From the NCBI RefSeq assembly GCF_019991125.1, contig NZ_JAGENB010000003.1, positions 310,001 through 374,000 of the forward strand: a stretch of DNA of 64,000 bases, in the 5' to 3' direction. Positions 39,124 to 49,674 of the stretch are shown piece after piece. Origin of the DNA: Phyllobacterium calauticae. GTDB taxonomy: Bacteria; Pseudomonadota; Alphaproteobacteria; Rhizobiales; Rhizobiaceae. The translations under genes were made by a program, and so were the position numbers. The notes under the pieces are model-generated. The model saw nothing but the letters and a program-made list of their open reading frames with translations. It did no database searches and was not told the origin of the DNA. Within the stretch, counting starts at the first letter, position 1. Every line of letters starts with the position of its first letter.

Positions 39124-39169
39124 CGGTGATCCTGACCTGTTGAAACAATCCTGTTCCAACTCTGGTCAT

Positions 39170-39188
39170 CTCTACCAGAATTGTAGAG
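39170..39188. repeat. Short inverted repeat upstream of tauA
   Basis: CTCTAC, 7 bases, GTAGAG, 47 bases before the tauA start. It is a possible operator for a sulfur regulator, but the arms are only 6 bp and it may be chance. Confidence 0.3.
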
Positions 39189-39271
39189 TTACGATCTGCC
39201 AAGTTTCCATCCCACGGAGAAAATTATTTCCCCGGCGGCGCATTCGCGGAGAATCCGGGGGTGAACGATGC

Positions 39272-40432
39272 TCAATCGTCATCGTCGGCATGGCTACCCG
39301 ACACGCGCACTCCCTTGATGGTGGTAGCACCATGGTCGCGCACCACCGTCAGGGCCCGCGCCCCGGTTCGCGCTTCAATTTCATCGGCGAGGATGCGCGA
39401 ATGGGTGACGACCCAAACCTGCGTCCGTTCCGCGGCATTGGCGATCATTTCCGCCAGGGCGGGAAGCATGGACGGGTGCAGGCTGGTCTCCGGCTCGTTC
39501 AGCGCGATAAGCCGGGGCAGGCGATAGGACAACAGTGCGCCGGCCAGGGCGAGAAACCGAATCTGCCCGTCCGAAAGCTCTTCGGGCCGGAAAATCCGCT
39601 GCGGGAATTCCGGCATCTGCAAACCGAACGTCGCGGTTTCACTGGGAACAGGCACATCAAGCACCGCACCGCCAAGAGCCGATGCAATGCAATGGTCGAG
39701 ATCAGCGGTATCCCCGCGGATATGCACCAATGTGGCGAAAACGGCAGCCAGATTGCGGCCGTCCTCATCCAGCATCGGCGCGGTGATTGCCAGAGCAGGC
39801 TGCCTGACCGGCGAATCGCGGTCGGTCCGGAAGCCGTGGTAGAATCGCCATCCCAGAATGGTGGCACGCAAATCACCGATTTCGGGATATCGTCCCGCAT
39901 TGCCGAGCGCCGCCAATGCTGTTTCCGAATCAAGCAGGCGTACCGGATGCTCGATTCTCCGGCCGCCATCGTCGCGGGCAAACACCGCAGGACCCTTGCG
40001 GCCCATCATCTCGACCGGGCGGCGGCCGGAATCGATTGTCAGACTTTCTTCCTTGATCTGCGGTTCAAAGGCAAAGCCTGCCGCAACCGGAGGCCGCAAT
40101 CCGATCTCAATGCTGTAACTCGGCGCAAATCCCGTGCGCACCGCATGCCCGGTCCGAATCGCTTCCTCGTCATCGTCGAAGGAAGCGCTGAAGATCATAC
40201 GCACCGGCCCGGGTTTGCGTTTGCCGGTCCACAGCGCCGATTGCATACCGCCCTCGCGGGCTATCTCATAGGAAAGCGTGCCCTCGGCCGCCGCCTTGAT
40301 CATCTGCATGGCGCGGTAAAGGTTGGATTTGCCGACACCGTTCTCGCCAACGAACACCGCAAGCTGGCGGATATCCAACCGGATCGACTGCAGCGACCGG
40401 TAACCGGTCGCCGAGAGGGAAATCAGACGCAT
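39272..40432 (-). CDS. AAA-type ATPase, RecF/SMC-like
   Basis: 386 residues. Walker A GENGVGKSN is at about residues 29-37, and late motifs are PEELSDGQIRFLALAGALL (signature-like) and LIALNEPETSLHPSM (Walker B and D-loop), then VVTHSRILADEI (switch). The central 200 residues are a variable insertion, with no coiled coil long enough for an SMC protein. Such ATPases are found alone or in DNA repair and defence contexts; I cannot assign a role. It follows lptE by 21 bases on the same strand, so it is probably expressed with leuS-lptE. Confidence 0.85.
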   Translation of the reverse strand: MRLISLSATGYRSLQSIRLDIRQLAVFVGENGVGKSNLYRAMQMIKAAAEGTLSYEIAREGGMQSALWTGKRKPGPVRMIFSASFDDDEEAIRTGHAVRTGFAPSYSIEIGLRPPVAAGFAFEPQIKEESLTIDSGRRPVEMMGRKGPAVFARDDGGRRIEHPVRLLDSETALAALGNAGRYPEIGDLRATILGWRFYHGFRTDRDSPVRQPALAITAPMLDEDGRNLAAVFATLVHIRGDTADLDHCIASALGGAVLDVPVPSETATFGLQMPEFPQRIFRPEELSDGQIRFLALAGALLSYRLPRLIALNEPETSLHPSMLPALAEMIANAAERTQVWVVTHSRILADEIEARTGARALTVVRDHGATTIKGVRVSGSHADDDD

Positions 40433-40453
40433 GGGGGGCGCCCCGTTATGCTC

Positions 40454-41035
40454 TTAGAGCTTGGACATGTCCTGCGCAACGCTGAGGTTCAAAGCCTCCG
40501 CAACTTCCCGTGCCGCCCGGTTGATCGCATCGCGCTGCGCCCGGAGAACGGCGTAGCGCTGTCTTGGCGCATCGTAGTCGGCGGTCACAAGACGGGTGCC
40601 CTTGCCGACGACCTTACCGTCCGCAATGCGCGTCAACGTATAGCTGCCTGTCATGCGCATCGAACCGGCGGTCGGCTGACCGGATTTGTCGTTTGTTGCA
40701 TTCTGGATGAGCGCAAGCGACAGATCCTGGTAGCTGACACCGAGTTGCAGCGTATAGGCGGCATTCGCAGGCTGCCCGGCTCCATGATTGAACATGAAGA
40801 TCAGATTGTTGCGCACCTGCTGTGCTTCACGGCTGCCCACTTCCGCAATGGCGATGGTGGCGAGTTTCGACTGCACGCTGCCGCTCACGCCAGCGCCTGC
40901 CCCGGCCACGGGACCCGGATTGGAATAGAGCGGGCGAACCTGGCAACCGCCGGCGATCAGAGCCATGCCGAGAACGCATACGGACAGCAAGCGCTTGGAG
41001 CCGGACACCGGCTGGAAACGATCAGGCAACGACAT
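40454..41035 (-). CDS. lptE: LPS assembly lipoprotein LptE
   Basis: 193 residues. The lipoprotein signal ends in LIAGGC with Cys31 as the lipid-modified residue. After it comes QVRPLYSN, the LptE-type N-terminus. The protein plugs the LptD barrel that inserts lipopolysaccharide in the outer membrane. It overlaps the leuS 3' end by 14 bases, the usual order in this group. Confidence 0.88.
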   Translation of the reverse strand: MSLPDRFQPVSGSKRLLSVCVLGMALIAGGCQVRPLYSNPGPVAGAGAGVSGSVQSKLATIAIAEVGSREAQQVRNNLIFMFNHGAGQPANAAYTLQLGVSYQDLSLALIQNATNDKSGQPTAGSMRMTGSYTLTRIADGKVVGKGTRLVTADYDAPRQRYAVLRAQRDAINRAAREVAEALNLSVAQDMSKL

Positions 41036-43652
41036 TGATGATCCTCTGCGGTACGATAATGACTTTCTTCGGCGGATTACCGTTCAACACCACCTTGACA
41101 AAATCAAGTTCGAGAGCGGCCTTTTCGACCGTCAATTGATCCGCATCGCGGGCAATTGTCAAATCACCCCGCTTCTTGCCGTTTATCTGTACCGGCATCG
41201 TGACGGTGTTCTCGACGATCAGCGCTTCGTTGTGATGCGGCCAGGCCTTGTCAGCAACGAAACCGCTGCCGTTGAGGGCTTTCCAGCATTCCTCGGCCAG
41301 ATGCGGCATCATCGGCGCGATCATGGCAATCAGCATATCCGTCGCTTCGCGGCAGGCAGCGATGGTTGTCGCATCGGCTTCCCCTGCGGCGATCTTCTGC
41401 AAGGGAGCAGCCAGCACATTGACGAGTTCATAGAGACGCGCAACGGCCTTGTTGAAAGCGAGTTTTTCGATGTCTTCGCCGACAGCCTTGACTGTCCGGT
41501 GGGCAGCCTTGGAAATCGCCGCCGCATCGCCGTCGAAGGCAGGTGCGGCCGTCGCTCCCTGCAGGACCGGCGCTGCTTCGGAGATCAGGCGCCAGACACG
41601 CTGGACAAAGCGATGCGCACCCTCGGCTCCCGCTTCGGTCCAGATCACGTCGCGCTCGGGCGGCGAATCCGACAGCATGAACCAGCGCGCGGTATCGGCG
41701 CCATAGGAAGCGATGATGTCGTCCGGATCGACAACGTTCTTCTTCGACTTCGACATTTTCTCGATGGAGCCGATTTCGACCTCGTCGCCGGTGGCGATCA
41801 GAACCGCCCGGCGCTTGCCATTGCTTTCCTCCAGCCGCACCTCGGCCGGCGTGACCCAGTTGCCATTGGCGCCCGTGCCAAGCCGGTACGTCTCGTGCAC
41901 GACCATGCCTTGCGTGAACAGTCCCTTGAACGGCTCGCTGATATCGAGATGCCCCGCAACTTTCATCGCGCGGGTAAAGAAACGCGAATAGAGCAGATGC
42001 AGGATCGCATGCTCGATGCCACCGATATACTGATCGACCGGCAGCCAGTGATTGGCCACTTTCGGATCGGTCGGCTCGTTCTCCCACGGCGCGGTGAAGC
42101 GGGCAAAATACCAGGACGAATCGACAAATGTATCCATCGTGTCGGTTTCGCGCCGGGCCGCCTTGCCGCATTGCGGGCAATTGACATGCCGCCACGTCGG
42201 GTGCCGGTCGAGCGGGTTACCCGGACGATCGAATTCCACGTCATCCGGCAGTTTCACCGGCAGGTCGGCCTTGGGAACCGGAACGACGCCGCAATCATCG
42301 CAATGGATCATCGGGATCGGGCAACCCCAGTAGCGCTGGCGCGAGATGCCCCAGTCGCGCAGGCGGAAATTCACCTTGCGCTCGCCCTGCGGACGGCCGC
42401 CGATTGTTTGTTCTTCCAGAAGTTTGGCAACCGCGTCAAAGGCCGCTGCGGGCGACAGCCCATCGAGGAAGCGCGAATTGATCATCACGCCATCATCAAC
42501 GTAGGCGGTTTCGGTGATCTGGAATGTGGCCGCATCGCCGCCCTCCGGCATGACAACAGCCACGACAGGCAGGCCATACTTGTTGGCAAAATCCAGATCG
42601 CGCTGATCGCCGGACGGGCAGCCGAAAATCGCGCCCGTGCCGTAATCCATCAACACGAAATTCGCGACAAAGACCGGCAGCGTCCAGTTCTCATCAAGAG
42701 GATGTTTGACGCGCAGGCCCGTATCGAAACCCCGCTTTTCCGCGGTTTCCAGCGCAGCCAGAGATGTACCCGCACGGCGGCATTCATCGTTGAATTCAGC
42801 AAGGGCGGGATTGTTCTCTGCCGCTTTTTTCGCCAGCGGATGATCCGCCGCAATGGCCAGGAACGATGCACCGAACAGCGTATCGGGCCGCGTCGTATAG
42901 ACCTCGACCTCGGTCTCGCCACCGATCTGCGATTGGGTGTCCAGCGCCCAGCGGATCAGCATGCCTTCGGACTTGCCAATCCAGTTGCGCTGCATCAGCC
43001 GCACCTTGTCCGGCCACTGATCGAGACCATCCAGAGCGCTCAGCAACTCTTCATTGAAATCGGTGATTTTGAAGAACCACTGCGTCAGTTCGCGCTGCTC
43101 CACCAGCGCGCCGGAGCGCCATCCGCGGCCATCGATGACCTGCTCGTTGGCAAGCACCGTCATGTCCTCGGGATCCCAGTTGACCTTGGAAGACTTGCGC
43201 GTCACCAGCCCCTTCTCGACAAAGTCGAGGAACAGCATCTGCTGGCGGTGGTAATATTCGACATCGCAGGTGGCGAATTCGCGCGACCAGTCCAGCGAAA
43301 GACCCATGGACTTCAGCTGGCTGCGCATTGTCGCGATGTTCTGGTAGGTCCATTCCTTGGGATGAACCTTGTTCTGCATCGCCGCGTTTTCTGCCGGCAT
43401 GCCGAAGGCGTCCCATCCCATCGGGTGGAGAACATTGAATCCCTTGGCGCGTTTGTAGCGGGCTACGACGTCACCCATGGCATAGTTGCGCACATGCCCC
43501 ATGTGGATGCGTCCCGACGGATAGGGGAACATCTCAAGCACGTAGTAGGGGTCGCGCGGATCGTCATTGTCGGTTTCGAAGAGCTTGGCTTCGTCCCAAA
43601 CCTTTTGCCAATGCTTCTCGGCTACGCGGGGATTGTATCGTTCGGTTGCCAT
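41022..43652 (-). CDS. leuS: Leucyl-tRNA synthetase
   Basis: 876 residues. HIGH-type motif HMGH at 50-53, [10 protein letters not shown] in the C-terminal part of the catalytic domain, and the zinc-type Cys pairs CPQCGKAA. The editing domain (CP1) follows the HIGH region. ATG 43652 is used since [20 protein letters not shown] is the family N-terminus; a longer frame to 43964 has no matches. Divergent from yggS by 119 bases. Confidence 0.97.
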   Translation of the reverse strand: MATERYNPRVAEKHWQKVWDEAKLFETDNDDPRDPYYVLEMFPYPSGRIHMGHVRNYAMGDVVARYKRAKGFNVLHPMGWDAFGMPAENAAMQNKVHPKEWTYQNIATMRSQLKSMGLSLDWSREFATCDVEYYHRQQMLFLDFVEKGLVTRKSSKVNWDPEDMTVLANEQVIDGRGWRSGALVEQRELTQWFFKITDFNEELLSALDGLDQWPDKVRLMQRNWIGKSEGMLIRWALDTQSQIGGETEVEVYTTRPDTLFGASFLAIAADHPLAKKAAENNPALAEFNDECRRAGTSLAALETAEKRGFDTGLRVKHPLDENWTLPVFVANFVLMDYGTGAIFGCPSGDQRDLDFANKYGLPVVAVVMPEGGDAATFQITETAYVDDGVMINSRFLDGLSPAAAFDAVAKLLEEQTIGGRPQGERKVNFRLRDWGISRQRYWGCPIPMIHCDDCGVVPVPKADLPVKLPDDVEFDRPGNPLDRHPTWRHVNCPQCGKAARRETDTMDTFVDSSWYFARFTAPWENEPTDPKVANHWLPVDQYIGGIEHAILHLLYSRFFTRAMKVAGHLDISEPFKGLFTQGMVVHETYRLGTGANGNWVTPAEVRLEESNGKRRAVLIATGDEVEIGSIEKMSKSKKNVVDPDDIIASYGADTARWFMLSDSPPERDVIWTEAGAEGAHRFVQRVWRLISEAAPVLQGATAAPAFDGDAAAISKAAHRTVKAVGEDIEKLAFNKAVARLYELVNVLAAPLQKIAAGEADATTIAACREATDMLIAMIAPMMPHLAEECWKALNGSGFVADKAWPHHNEALIVENTVTMPVQINGKKRGDLTIARDADQLTVEKAALELDFVKVVLNGNPPKKVIIVPQRIINVVA

Positions 43653-43771
43653 GAACGGGATTCTCTTGCAAAGGATAGTGATGGGCGGACCTTCACCATG
43701 GATTGACCAGAGCGTCAACCATTGACAATGAGGGTTTGGCCGAAACTGCATCAAAAAGGACACGCTTGACC

Positions 43772-44437
43772 ATGTCGACCGCCGTTGAAAACCTTCTTGC
43801 CGTTCGCAAAGCCATTGCGAAAGCCGAAGCGGAAGCCAACCGTAGGGAAGACTCGGTGACACTCGTTGCCGTATCGAAAACCTTTGACGCAGCAGAGATT
43901 CGCCCTGTTCTGGACGCCGGACAGCGTGTTTTCGGGGAAAACCGGGTTCAGGAAGCGCAATCAAAGTGGCCCGGTTTGCGCGAGGACTATGCGGGTATAG
44001 ACCTTCATCTCATCGGGCCGCTGCAATCAAACAAGAGTGAAGACGCCGTTGCGCTGTTTGATGTCATCGAAACGGTTGACCGAGAAAAGATCGCCGCAGC
44101 CCTTGCCGGCGAAATGAAGAAGCAGAACCGGTTTCCCAAGCTCTACGTTCAGGTCAATACCGGCTCCGAACCGCAGAAAGCCGGGATCGAGCCGAAGGAA
44201 GCCGTCGCCTTTGTCGAGCGCTGCCGCATGGTGCACGGGCTGGCCATAGAAGGCCTGATGTGTATCCCTCCGGCGGATGAGAACCCTGGCCCGCACTTTG
44301 CCCTTCTGGAAAAGATCGCGCAGGAAGCCGGCGTGGAAAAGCTCTCCATGGGCATGTCGGGCGACTACGAGACCGCCGTCGGCTTTGGCGCGACATCCGT
44401 GCGCGTCGGCTCGGCCATTTTCGGCAGCCGGACCTGA
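43772..44437 (+). CDS. YggS-family PLP homeostasis protein
   Basis: 221 residues, alanine racemase-like TIM barrel. The PLP Lys is Lys36 (LVAVSKTF); [24 protein letters not shown] and [26 protein letters not shown] are conserved. It binds pyridoxal phosphate and buffers its level; it is not an active racemase. The start at 43772 matches the family; the frame opens 23 codons earlier. Its 3' end is 10 bases from the convergent M15 peptidase gene. Confidence 0.93.
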   Translation: MSTAVENLLAVRKAIAKAEAEANRREDSVTLVAVSKTFDAAEIRPVLDAGQRVFGENRVQEAQSKWPGLREDYAGIDLHLIGPLQSNKSEDAVALFDVIETVDREKIAAALAGEMKKQNRFPKLYVQVNTGSEPQKAGIEPKEAVAFVERCRMVHGLAIEGLMCIPPADENPGPHFALLEKIAQEAGVEKLSMGMSGDYETAVGFGATSVRVGSAIFGSRT

Positions 44438-44447
44438 AAACTTGCGC

Positions 44448-44990
44448 TCACCAGCTGCGGCGCGGTCCGGTATCGATGTGATAATAGCCAGCGGGATAAC
44501 GCTTGAAACCACCGACTTCCTTGCTGCCTGACAGATGCTGCAGCAGGCCGGACGCGCTTCCATGCACGCGGAAATCAACGGCCTGGCAGCTCAGATGGTA
44601 GGACTTTTCCCGCCCGCCTGCCTTGCGGTTGGCATTGCGTGACCGCACGGTCGAATTGACGGTGATCGGACCATAGGCCGCCGAAACTCGGTTCAAGACA
44701 TGCTTGAGCCGTTCCGGCACGCAATTGGCCGGGGCCTTGTACTGAATATAGGATTTGCCGCGCGGCATGGCCGCAAGCACGAGCGGATTGATCTTGTCGA
44801 ACAGGGAATCGCCGAGCAGATGCGCATGCTCTTCGTCAAAGAGGTGTGCACCAAGCCGTTTCCAGGGATTGGCCGGTTCCGGCAGCGTGCCGGCAGTGGC
44901 GGGATTGGCAAAACTCAGCCCGAACAGGGCAATCGCCAGAGAGGCGGATTTTGCGCGAAACACAACGCCGCGCAAGGGTAACATCGTCAT
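44448..44990 (-). CDS. Secreted M15-family (D-Ala-D-Ala carboxypeptidase-like) peptidase
   Basis: 180 residues. A Sec signal sequence (about 1-33, ends PATA) precedes a linker and a DUF882/M15_3 domain. The zinc ligands are His132 and Asp139 (SYHLSCQAVDFRV) and His171 (GYYHIDTG); the Arg in TVRSRNAN belongs to the active site. Related YcbK/L-type proteins act on peptidoglycan in the periplasm. Exact substrate unknown. Confidence 0.88.
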   Translation of the reverse strand: MTMLPLRGVVFRAKSASLAIALFGLSFANPATAGTLPEPANPWKRLGAHLFDEEHAHLLGDSLFDKINPLVLAAMPRGKSYIQYKAPANCVPERLKHVLNRVSAAYGPITVNSTVRSRNANRKAGGREKSYHLSCQAVDFRVHGSASGLLQHLSGSKEVGGFKRYPAGYYHIDTGPRRSW

Positions 44991-45120
44991 CCATCAGTCC
45001 TTGATTGGGCGCACGCTCTTCAGTCCATACGGCGCGCCGACATTATCCTCCCAAGTCAAGGCAGAGACGGTCTAAGGTAAAATGTGTCCAAAATGGATCG
45101 CGCCCCATAACAAAATGTAA

Positions 45121-45132
45121 CGTAATATTACG
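45121..45132. promoter_or_regulatory. Perfect 12-bp palindrome CGTAATATTACG upstream of acs
   Basis: CGTAATATTACG is its own reverse complement. It lies about 155 bases before the acs start, in the 296-base gap between the M15 gene and acs. A possible operator; no matching regulator known to me. The rest of that gap holds no gene I can support. Confidence 0.4.
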
Positions 45133-45155
45133 ACGCGTAGCGGTTTGTGTGCGAC

Positions 45156-45168
45156 GGAACGCCGTTCC
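45156..45168. promoter_or_regulatory. 13-bp inverted repeat GGAACGCCGTTCC upstream of acs
   Basis: GGAAC, 3 bases, GTTCC, 118 bases before acs. Read as an EcfG -35 it has only CATT at the -10 position, so it is more likely an operator or chance. Confidence 0.35.
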
Positions 45169-45286
45169 CTCCGGGGCATTTGTTGTATTTACGCATCGAT
45201 TTGCATGGTGATAATGAACGCCATGCGCCTCTCTCCCCGGGAGGCATCCGGGTGGAGGCCCGTCAGCTCAGGTTTGGAGGAAATTG

Positions 45287-47239
<1,953 letters not shown>

Positions 47240-47270
47240 GCGGCAAGCCGCTACAAAAACCCGAACAAGA

Positions 47271-47296
47271 GCCGGTCTCTAGCGATAGAGATCGGC
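47271..47296. terminator. Hairpin between acs and cfa
   Basis: 10-bp stem GCCGGTCTCT / AGAGATCGGC with one G-T pair and a 6-base loop, 31 bases past acs and overlapping the end of cfa. It lacks a strong T-run on either side. Confidence 0.4.
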
Positions 47297-48544
47297 CCTT
47301 GTCTGCGGCACGGCGGAAATCCCGCGCTTGCGTTTGGATGCGAGCGTCTGGTTGATCTGCACGGTCCCGCGCTCGAACGCCAGCGCGCAGCCGGTCAGGT
47401 AGAGCAGCCAGAGCCGGGCTTTTGGCGCACCGACTTCGGCAATCGCCTCGTCAAAGCGGGCATGCAGGCGATCGGCCCAGAGACGGCAGGTCCGGCCATA
47501 GTGCTCGCGCAGGTTTTCCACATCGTGAACCTCGAAACCATAACCCTCGAGATTTTCAATGGTCATGCCGAGATGGTCGAGTTCACCGCCCGGGAAGATA
47601 TATTTCACCAACGCCAGATGCTCGGCACTCTTGCGGCCGAACGTCTTCTTGTTGCGCTTCATGCGCCGGGTGATGGCGTGATGAAGGTAAAGGCCACCCG
47701 GTCGCAGCAGACGATGTACGCTGGAAAAATACGTATCGTAATTGGCGATGCCGACATGTTCGAACATGCCGATCGATGAAATCTTGTCGAACTCCTCGTC
47801 GAGGTGTTCGTAGGATTTCACGTGAATGGTGATCTTGTCTTCCAGACCCTCTGCCTTGATCCGTTCGCGGGCAAGCGCAGTCTGGGCTTCCGAAAGCGAC
47901 ACGCCGGTTCCGGTGATGCCGTAATGCTTGGCCGCATGGATCAGCATCGCACCCCAGCCGCAGCCGATATCCAGCAGTTTTTCGCCGGGCTTCAAGCGCA
48001 ACTTGCGGCAGATCAGGTCTAGCTTGGCTTCCTGCGCCTGATCGAGGCTGTTGGCCCAATCGGTGAAGTAGGCACAGGTATAGACCATGCGCTCGTCGAG
48101 GAAGAGCTGGTAGAATTCATTCGAGACATCATAGTGGTGGGTAATGGCCGCCTTGTCGGAGCCGCTGACGAAAGGCTTCTGTCCATCGACGCCCGAAGCA
48201 TCCGTCCCGCGGCCGCCGAGCAGCAAAGCCGGCACGTCCTTCAGCAATTGCCATTTGGGCAGGGTCTTGAGCTTCTGCTTGAACCTGCCCTTGGGCCCAC
48301 GCTCGACCAGGTCGAACAGCGTGCCGTTCTTCACGTCGATCTGGCCCGAAATCCACAGCTCGACGATCGATCCGATGTTGGGTTTCAGCGCCAGACGGCG
48401 CACGGCCATCGGATCGTTGATCGCAAGCACCGGGCCGTCCATGTCGCCGATACGCTCGCCATTCCATAGCTCGACGGCAAATTGCGGCTCCAGCATGTGT
48501 AGGACTGTGCGGATGATCCGCGCCGCGCTTTCTTGTGCCGCCAT
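47279..48544 (-). CDS. cfa: Cyclopropane-fatty-acyl-phospholipid synthase
   Basis: 421 residues. An N-terminal lipid-interaction part (about 1-110) precedes the SAM-dependent methyltransferase domain with LLDIGCGWGAM, YTCAYFTDW and the late EVHDVENLREHYGRTC block. It adds a methylene bridge to unsaturated acyl chains of membrane lipids, often in stationary phase and acid stress. GGAG 7 bases before ATG 48544 supports the start; the frame extends to 48625 without support. No EcfG site is evident upstream. Confidence 0.93.
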   Translation of the reverse strand: MAAQESAARIIRTVLHMLEPQFAVELWNGERIGDMDGPVLAINDPMAVRRLALKPNIGSIVELWISGQIDVKNGTLFDLVERGPKGRFKQKLKTLPKWQLLKDVPALLLGGRGTDASGVDGQKPFVSGSDKAAITHHYDVSNEFYQLFLDERMVYTCAYFTDWANSLDQAQEAKLDLICRKLRLKPGEKLLDIGCGWGAMLIHAAKHYGITGTGVSLSEAQTALARERIKAEGLEDKITIHVKSYEHLDEEFDKISSIGMFEHVGIANYDTYFSSVHRLLRPGGLYLHHAITRRMKRNKKTFGRKSAEHLALVKYIFPGGELDHLGMTIENLEGYGFEVHDVENLREHYGRTCRLWADRLHARFDEAIAEVGAPKARLWLLYLTGCALAFERGTVQINQTLASKRKRGISAVPQTRADLYR

Positions 48545-48734
48545 GCAACAACTCCAAATCATAGGCTCCAGCACACTGCTGCCGGAGGTCCGGCAGAACC
48601 TATGCGCTTCGTTTCCGGCTGGCAACGCACTTTCACGGGCAGCTGAAAACGGCGATTGAAAATTTTCCCTTGAAACCTGACGCGGCAGACCCCATTCTCA
48701 ATTTGTGTTCAACGATAGAAAAGGAGGTGATCCG

Positions 48735-48803
48735 ATGTCTCGTGATTTCGCAAACTGCCACAAGGCGTCTGATGCTTTCCATCGGGGATCGTCTCTCCGT
48801 TGA
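48735..48803 (+). CDS. 22-residue peptide with a full-length Shine-Dalgarno sequence
   Basis: The frame starts MSRDFANCHKASDAFHRGSS and ends LR, mixed charge and no membrane segment. The 14 bases AAAGGAGGTGATCC (48720-48733) are a perfect complement of the universal 16S rRNA 3' end, with 7 bases from AGGAGG to the ATG. That is far stronger than any other ribosome binding site in the window. The peptide is not recognised. Confidence 0.5.
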   Translation: MSRDFANCHKASDAFHRGSSLR

Positions 48804-48811
48804 ATAAGCAA

Positions 48812-48828
48812 CCCTGGCTAGTCCAGGG
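48812..48828 (+). repeat. Hairpin downstream of the 22-codon frame
   Basis: Perfect 6-bp stem CCCTGG / CCAGGG with loop CTAGT, 8 bases after the stop codon of the small frame. Confidence 0.55.
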
Positions 48829-48870
48829 GTAAGAAGGCCAAACGACAGCTTTGTGCCAGACGGAATTGCG

Positions 48871-48899
48871 GGGCCACTCTTCGGAGTGGCCCTTTCCGT
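48871..48899 (+). terminator. Rho-independent terminator of the small transcript
   Basis: Perfect 9-bp stem GGGCCACTC / GAGTGGCCC with a stable TTCG tetraloop, followed by TTTCCGTT on the plus strand. The minus strand after the antitoxin stop has no T-run, so the plus direction is preferred. Confidence 0.7.
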
Positions 48900-49187
48900 T
48901 CAGGCAGCACGTTTTCCTGTAATCCGGAAACCGATCGCCTTCATGACGGCAATGGTCGTCTCAAGCGTCGGATTCCCGTCCTCGCTCAAAGACCTGTACA
49001 GTTGTTCACGCGCCAAGCCGGTTGCACGGGCAATGCTCGTCATCCCCTTGGCGCGCGCCACGACACCCAGCGCTTTTGCAATATGACCTGCATCGCCGGT
49101 TTCAAACGCATCGGCCAGGAACACTTCGATTGCATCGTCCGATTTCAAAGCCTCTGCTGGATCATAATCATAAAGCTTTGTCGCCAT
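48900..49187 (-). CDS. Antitoxin of a HigB/HigA-type (killer/antidote) module
   Basis: 95 residues. An XRE-like helix-turn-helix (about 45-90, with TSIARATGLAREQLYRSLSEDGNPTLETT) follows an N-terminal part DPAEALKSDDAIEVFLADA typical of the addiction-module antidote proteins. It neutralises the toxin encoded just upstream and probably represses the shared promoter. It overlaps the toxin gene by 20 bases. Start at 49187 matches the family MATKLYDYDPAE. Confidence 0.88.
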   Translation of the reverse strand: MATKLYDYDPAEALKSDDAIEVFLADAFETGDAGHIAKALGVVARAKGMTSIARATGLAREQLYRSLSEDGNPTLETTIAVMKAIGFRITGKRAA

Positions 49188-49482
49188 TGTCGTCTTTCCA
49201 TTCTGCAGCCAACAGTTTTGCATTGCGTATGTCCTGCTGTTGCGTGCTCTTGTTCCCACCGCACAAGAGAATGACAATCTCGGAATTGTGCCGTTTGAAA
49301 TAAACGCGATAGCCGGGTCCGTAGTGAATGCGCAACTCGCAGACGCCCTGTCCGACTGACAAAACATCACCAACCAGACCATTGGCCAAACGGAACAGCC
49401 GGGCAGCAATCGCAGCTCTTGCCCTGTCGTCTCTAAGCGTCCGCTCCCATCTCCGATAGGTGTCCGTCTGTTTGATCTGCAT
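49168..49482 (-). CDS. Toxin of a RelE/HigB-type (killer/antidote) module
   Basis: 104 residues. The RelE/ParE-fold killer subfamily is seen in TYRRWERTLRDDRARAAIAAR and YGPGYRVYFKRHNSEIVILLCGGNKSTQQQDI. Such proteins act as ribosome-dependent mRNA interferases. Toxin first, antitoxin second is the order of this subtype. The start at 49482 (MQIKQTDTYRRW) follows an A+T-rich leader and a poor ribosome binding site; the frame stays open to 49524. Confidence 0.88.
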   Translation of the reverse strand: MQIKQTDTYRRWERTLRDDRARAAIAARLFRLANGLVGDVLSVGQGVCELRIHYGPGYRVYFKRHNSEIVILLCGGNKSTQQQDIRNAKLLAAEWKDDNGDKAL

Positions 49483-49483
49483 T

Positions 49484-49497
49484 AAAAATGTATTTTT
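49484..49497. promoter_or_regulatory. Inverted repeat at the toxin-antitoxin promoter
   Basis: AAAAAT-GT-ATTTTT just before the toxin start, in a strongly A+T-rich stretch (about 49481-49512). Consistent with an operator for the antitoxin HTH domain. Confidence 0.45.
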
Positions 49498-49674
49498 TAA
49501 ATTACAATATGTCAATTCCTCCAAGTATTAATCGGATGACATTCCAAATGAAACCAACGCCAGATTGTATCCGTGATGCACTTTGCTCTTTCCAAAATTG
49601 ATGATACCAAGATTTCTGCCTGAAAATGGTGCACTCTGCCTCTATACGAGGCAATTCCCTCGGAAAGACCCACG

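Larger units (their letters stand above)
48700..48900 (+). ncRNA. Candidate small transcript with leader peptide (novel)
   Basis: An isolated plus-strand unit of roughly 180-200 bases lies between cfa and the toxin-antitoxin pair. It has in order a 14-base Shine-Dalgarno sequence, a 22-codon reading frame, a 6-bp hairpin CCCTGG/CCAGGG (48812-48828) and a strong terminator. It neither reads into nor overlaps a downstream gene. Both ends are approximate and no promoter was assigned. Could be a dual-function sRNA or a free-standing leader peptide. Confidence 0.5.

Noticed and set aside
39116..41038. 640-codon plus-strand open frame
   Set aside because: Antisense of the AAA ATPase and lptE; composition typical of a shadow frame.
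40965..43706. 913-codon plus-strand open frame
   Set aside because: Antisense of leuS, which carries clear HMGH and KMSKS motifs.
45005..45211. 68-codon open frame upstream of acs
   Set aside because: No ribosome binding site and it covers the palindromes of the acs control region.
48720..48733. Possible fragment of a 16S rRNA 3' end on the minus strand
   Set aside because: Only the 14 bases GGATCACCTCCTTT match; the sequence before them is not 16S-like. Interpreted as a plus-strand Shine-Dalgarno instead.
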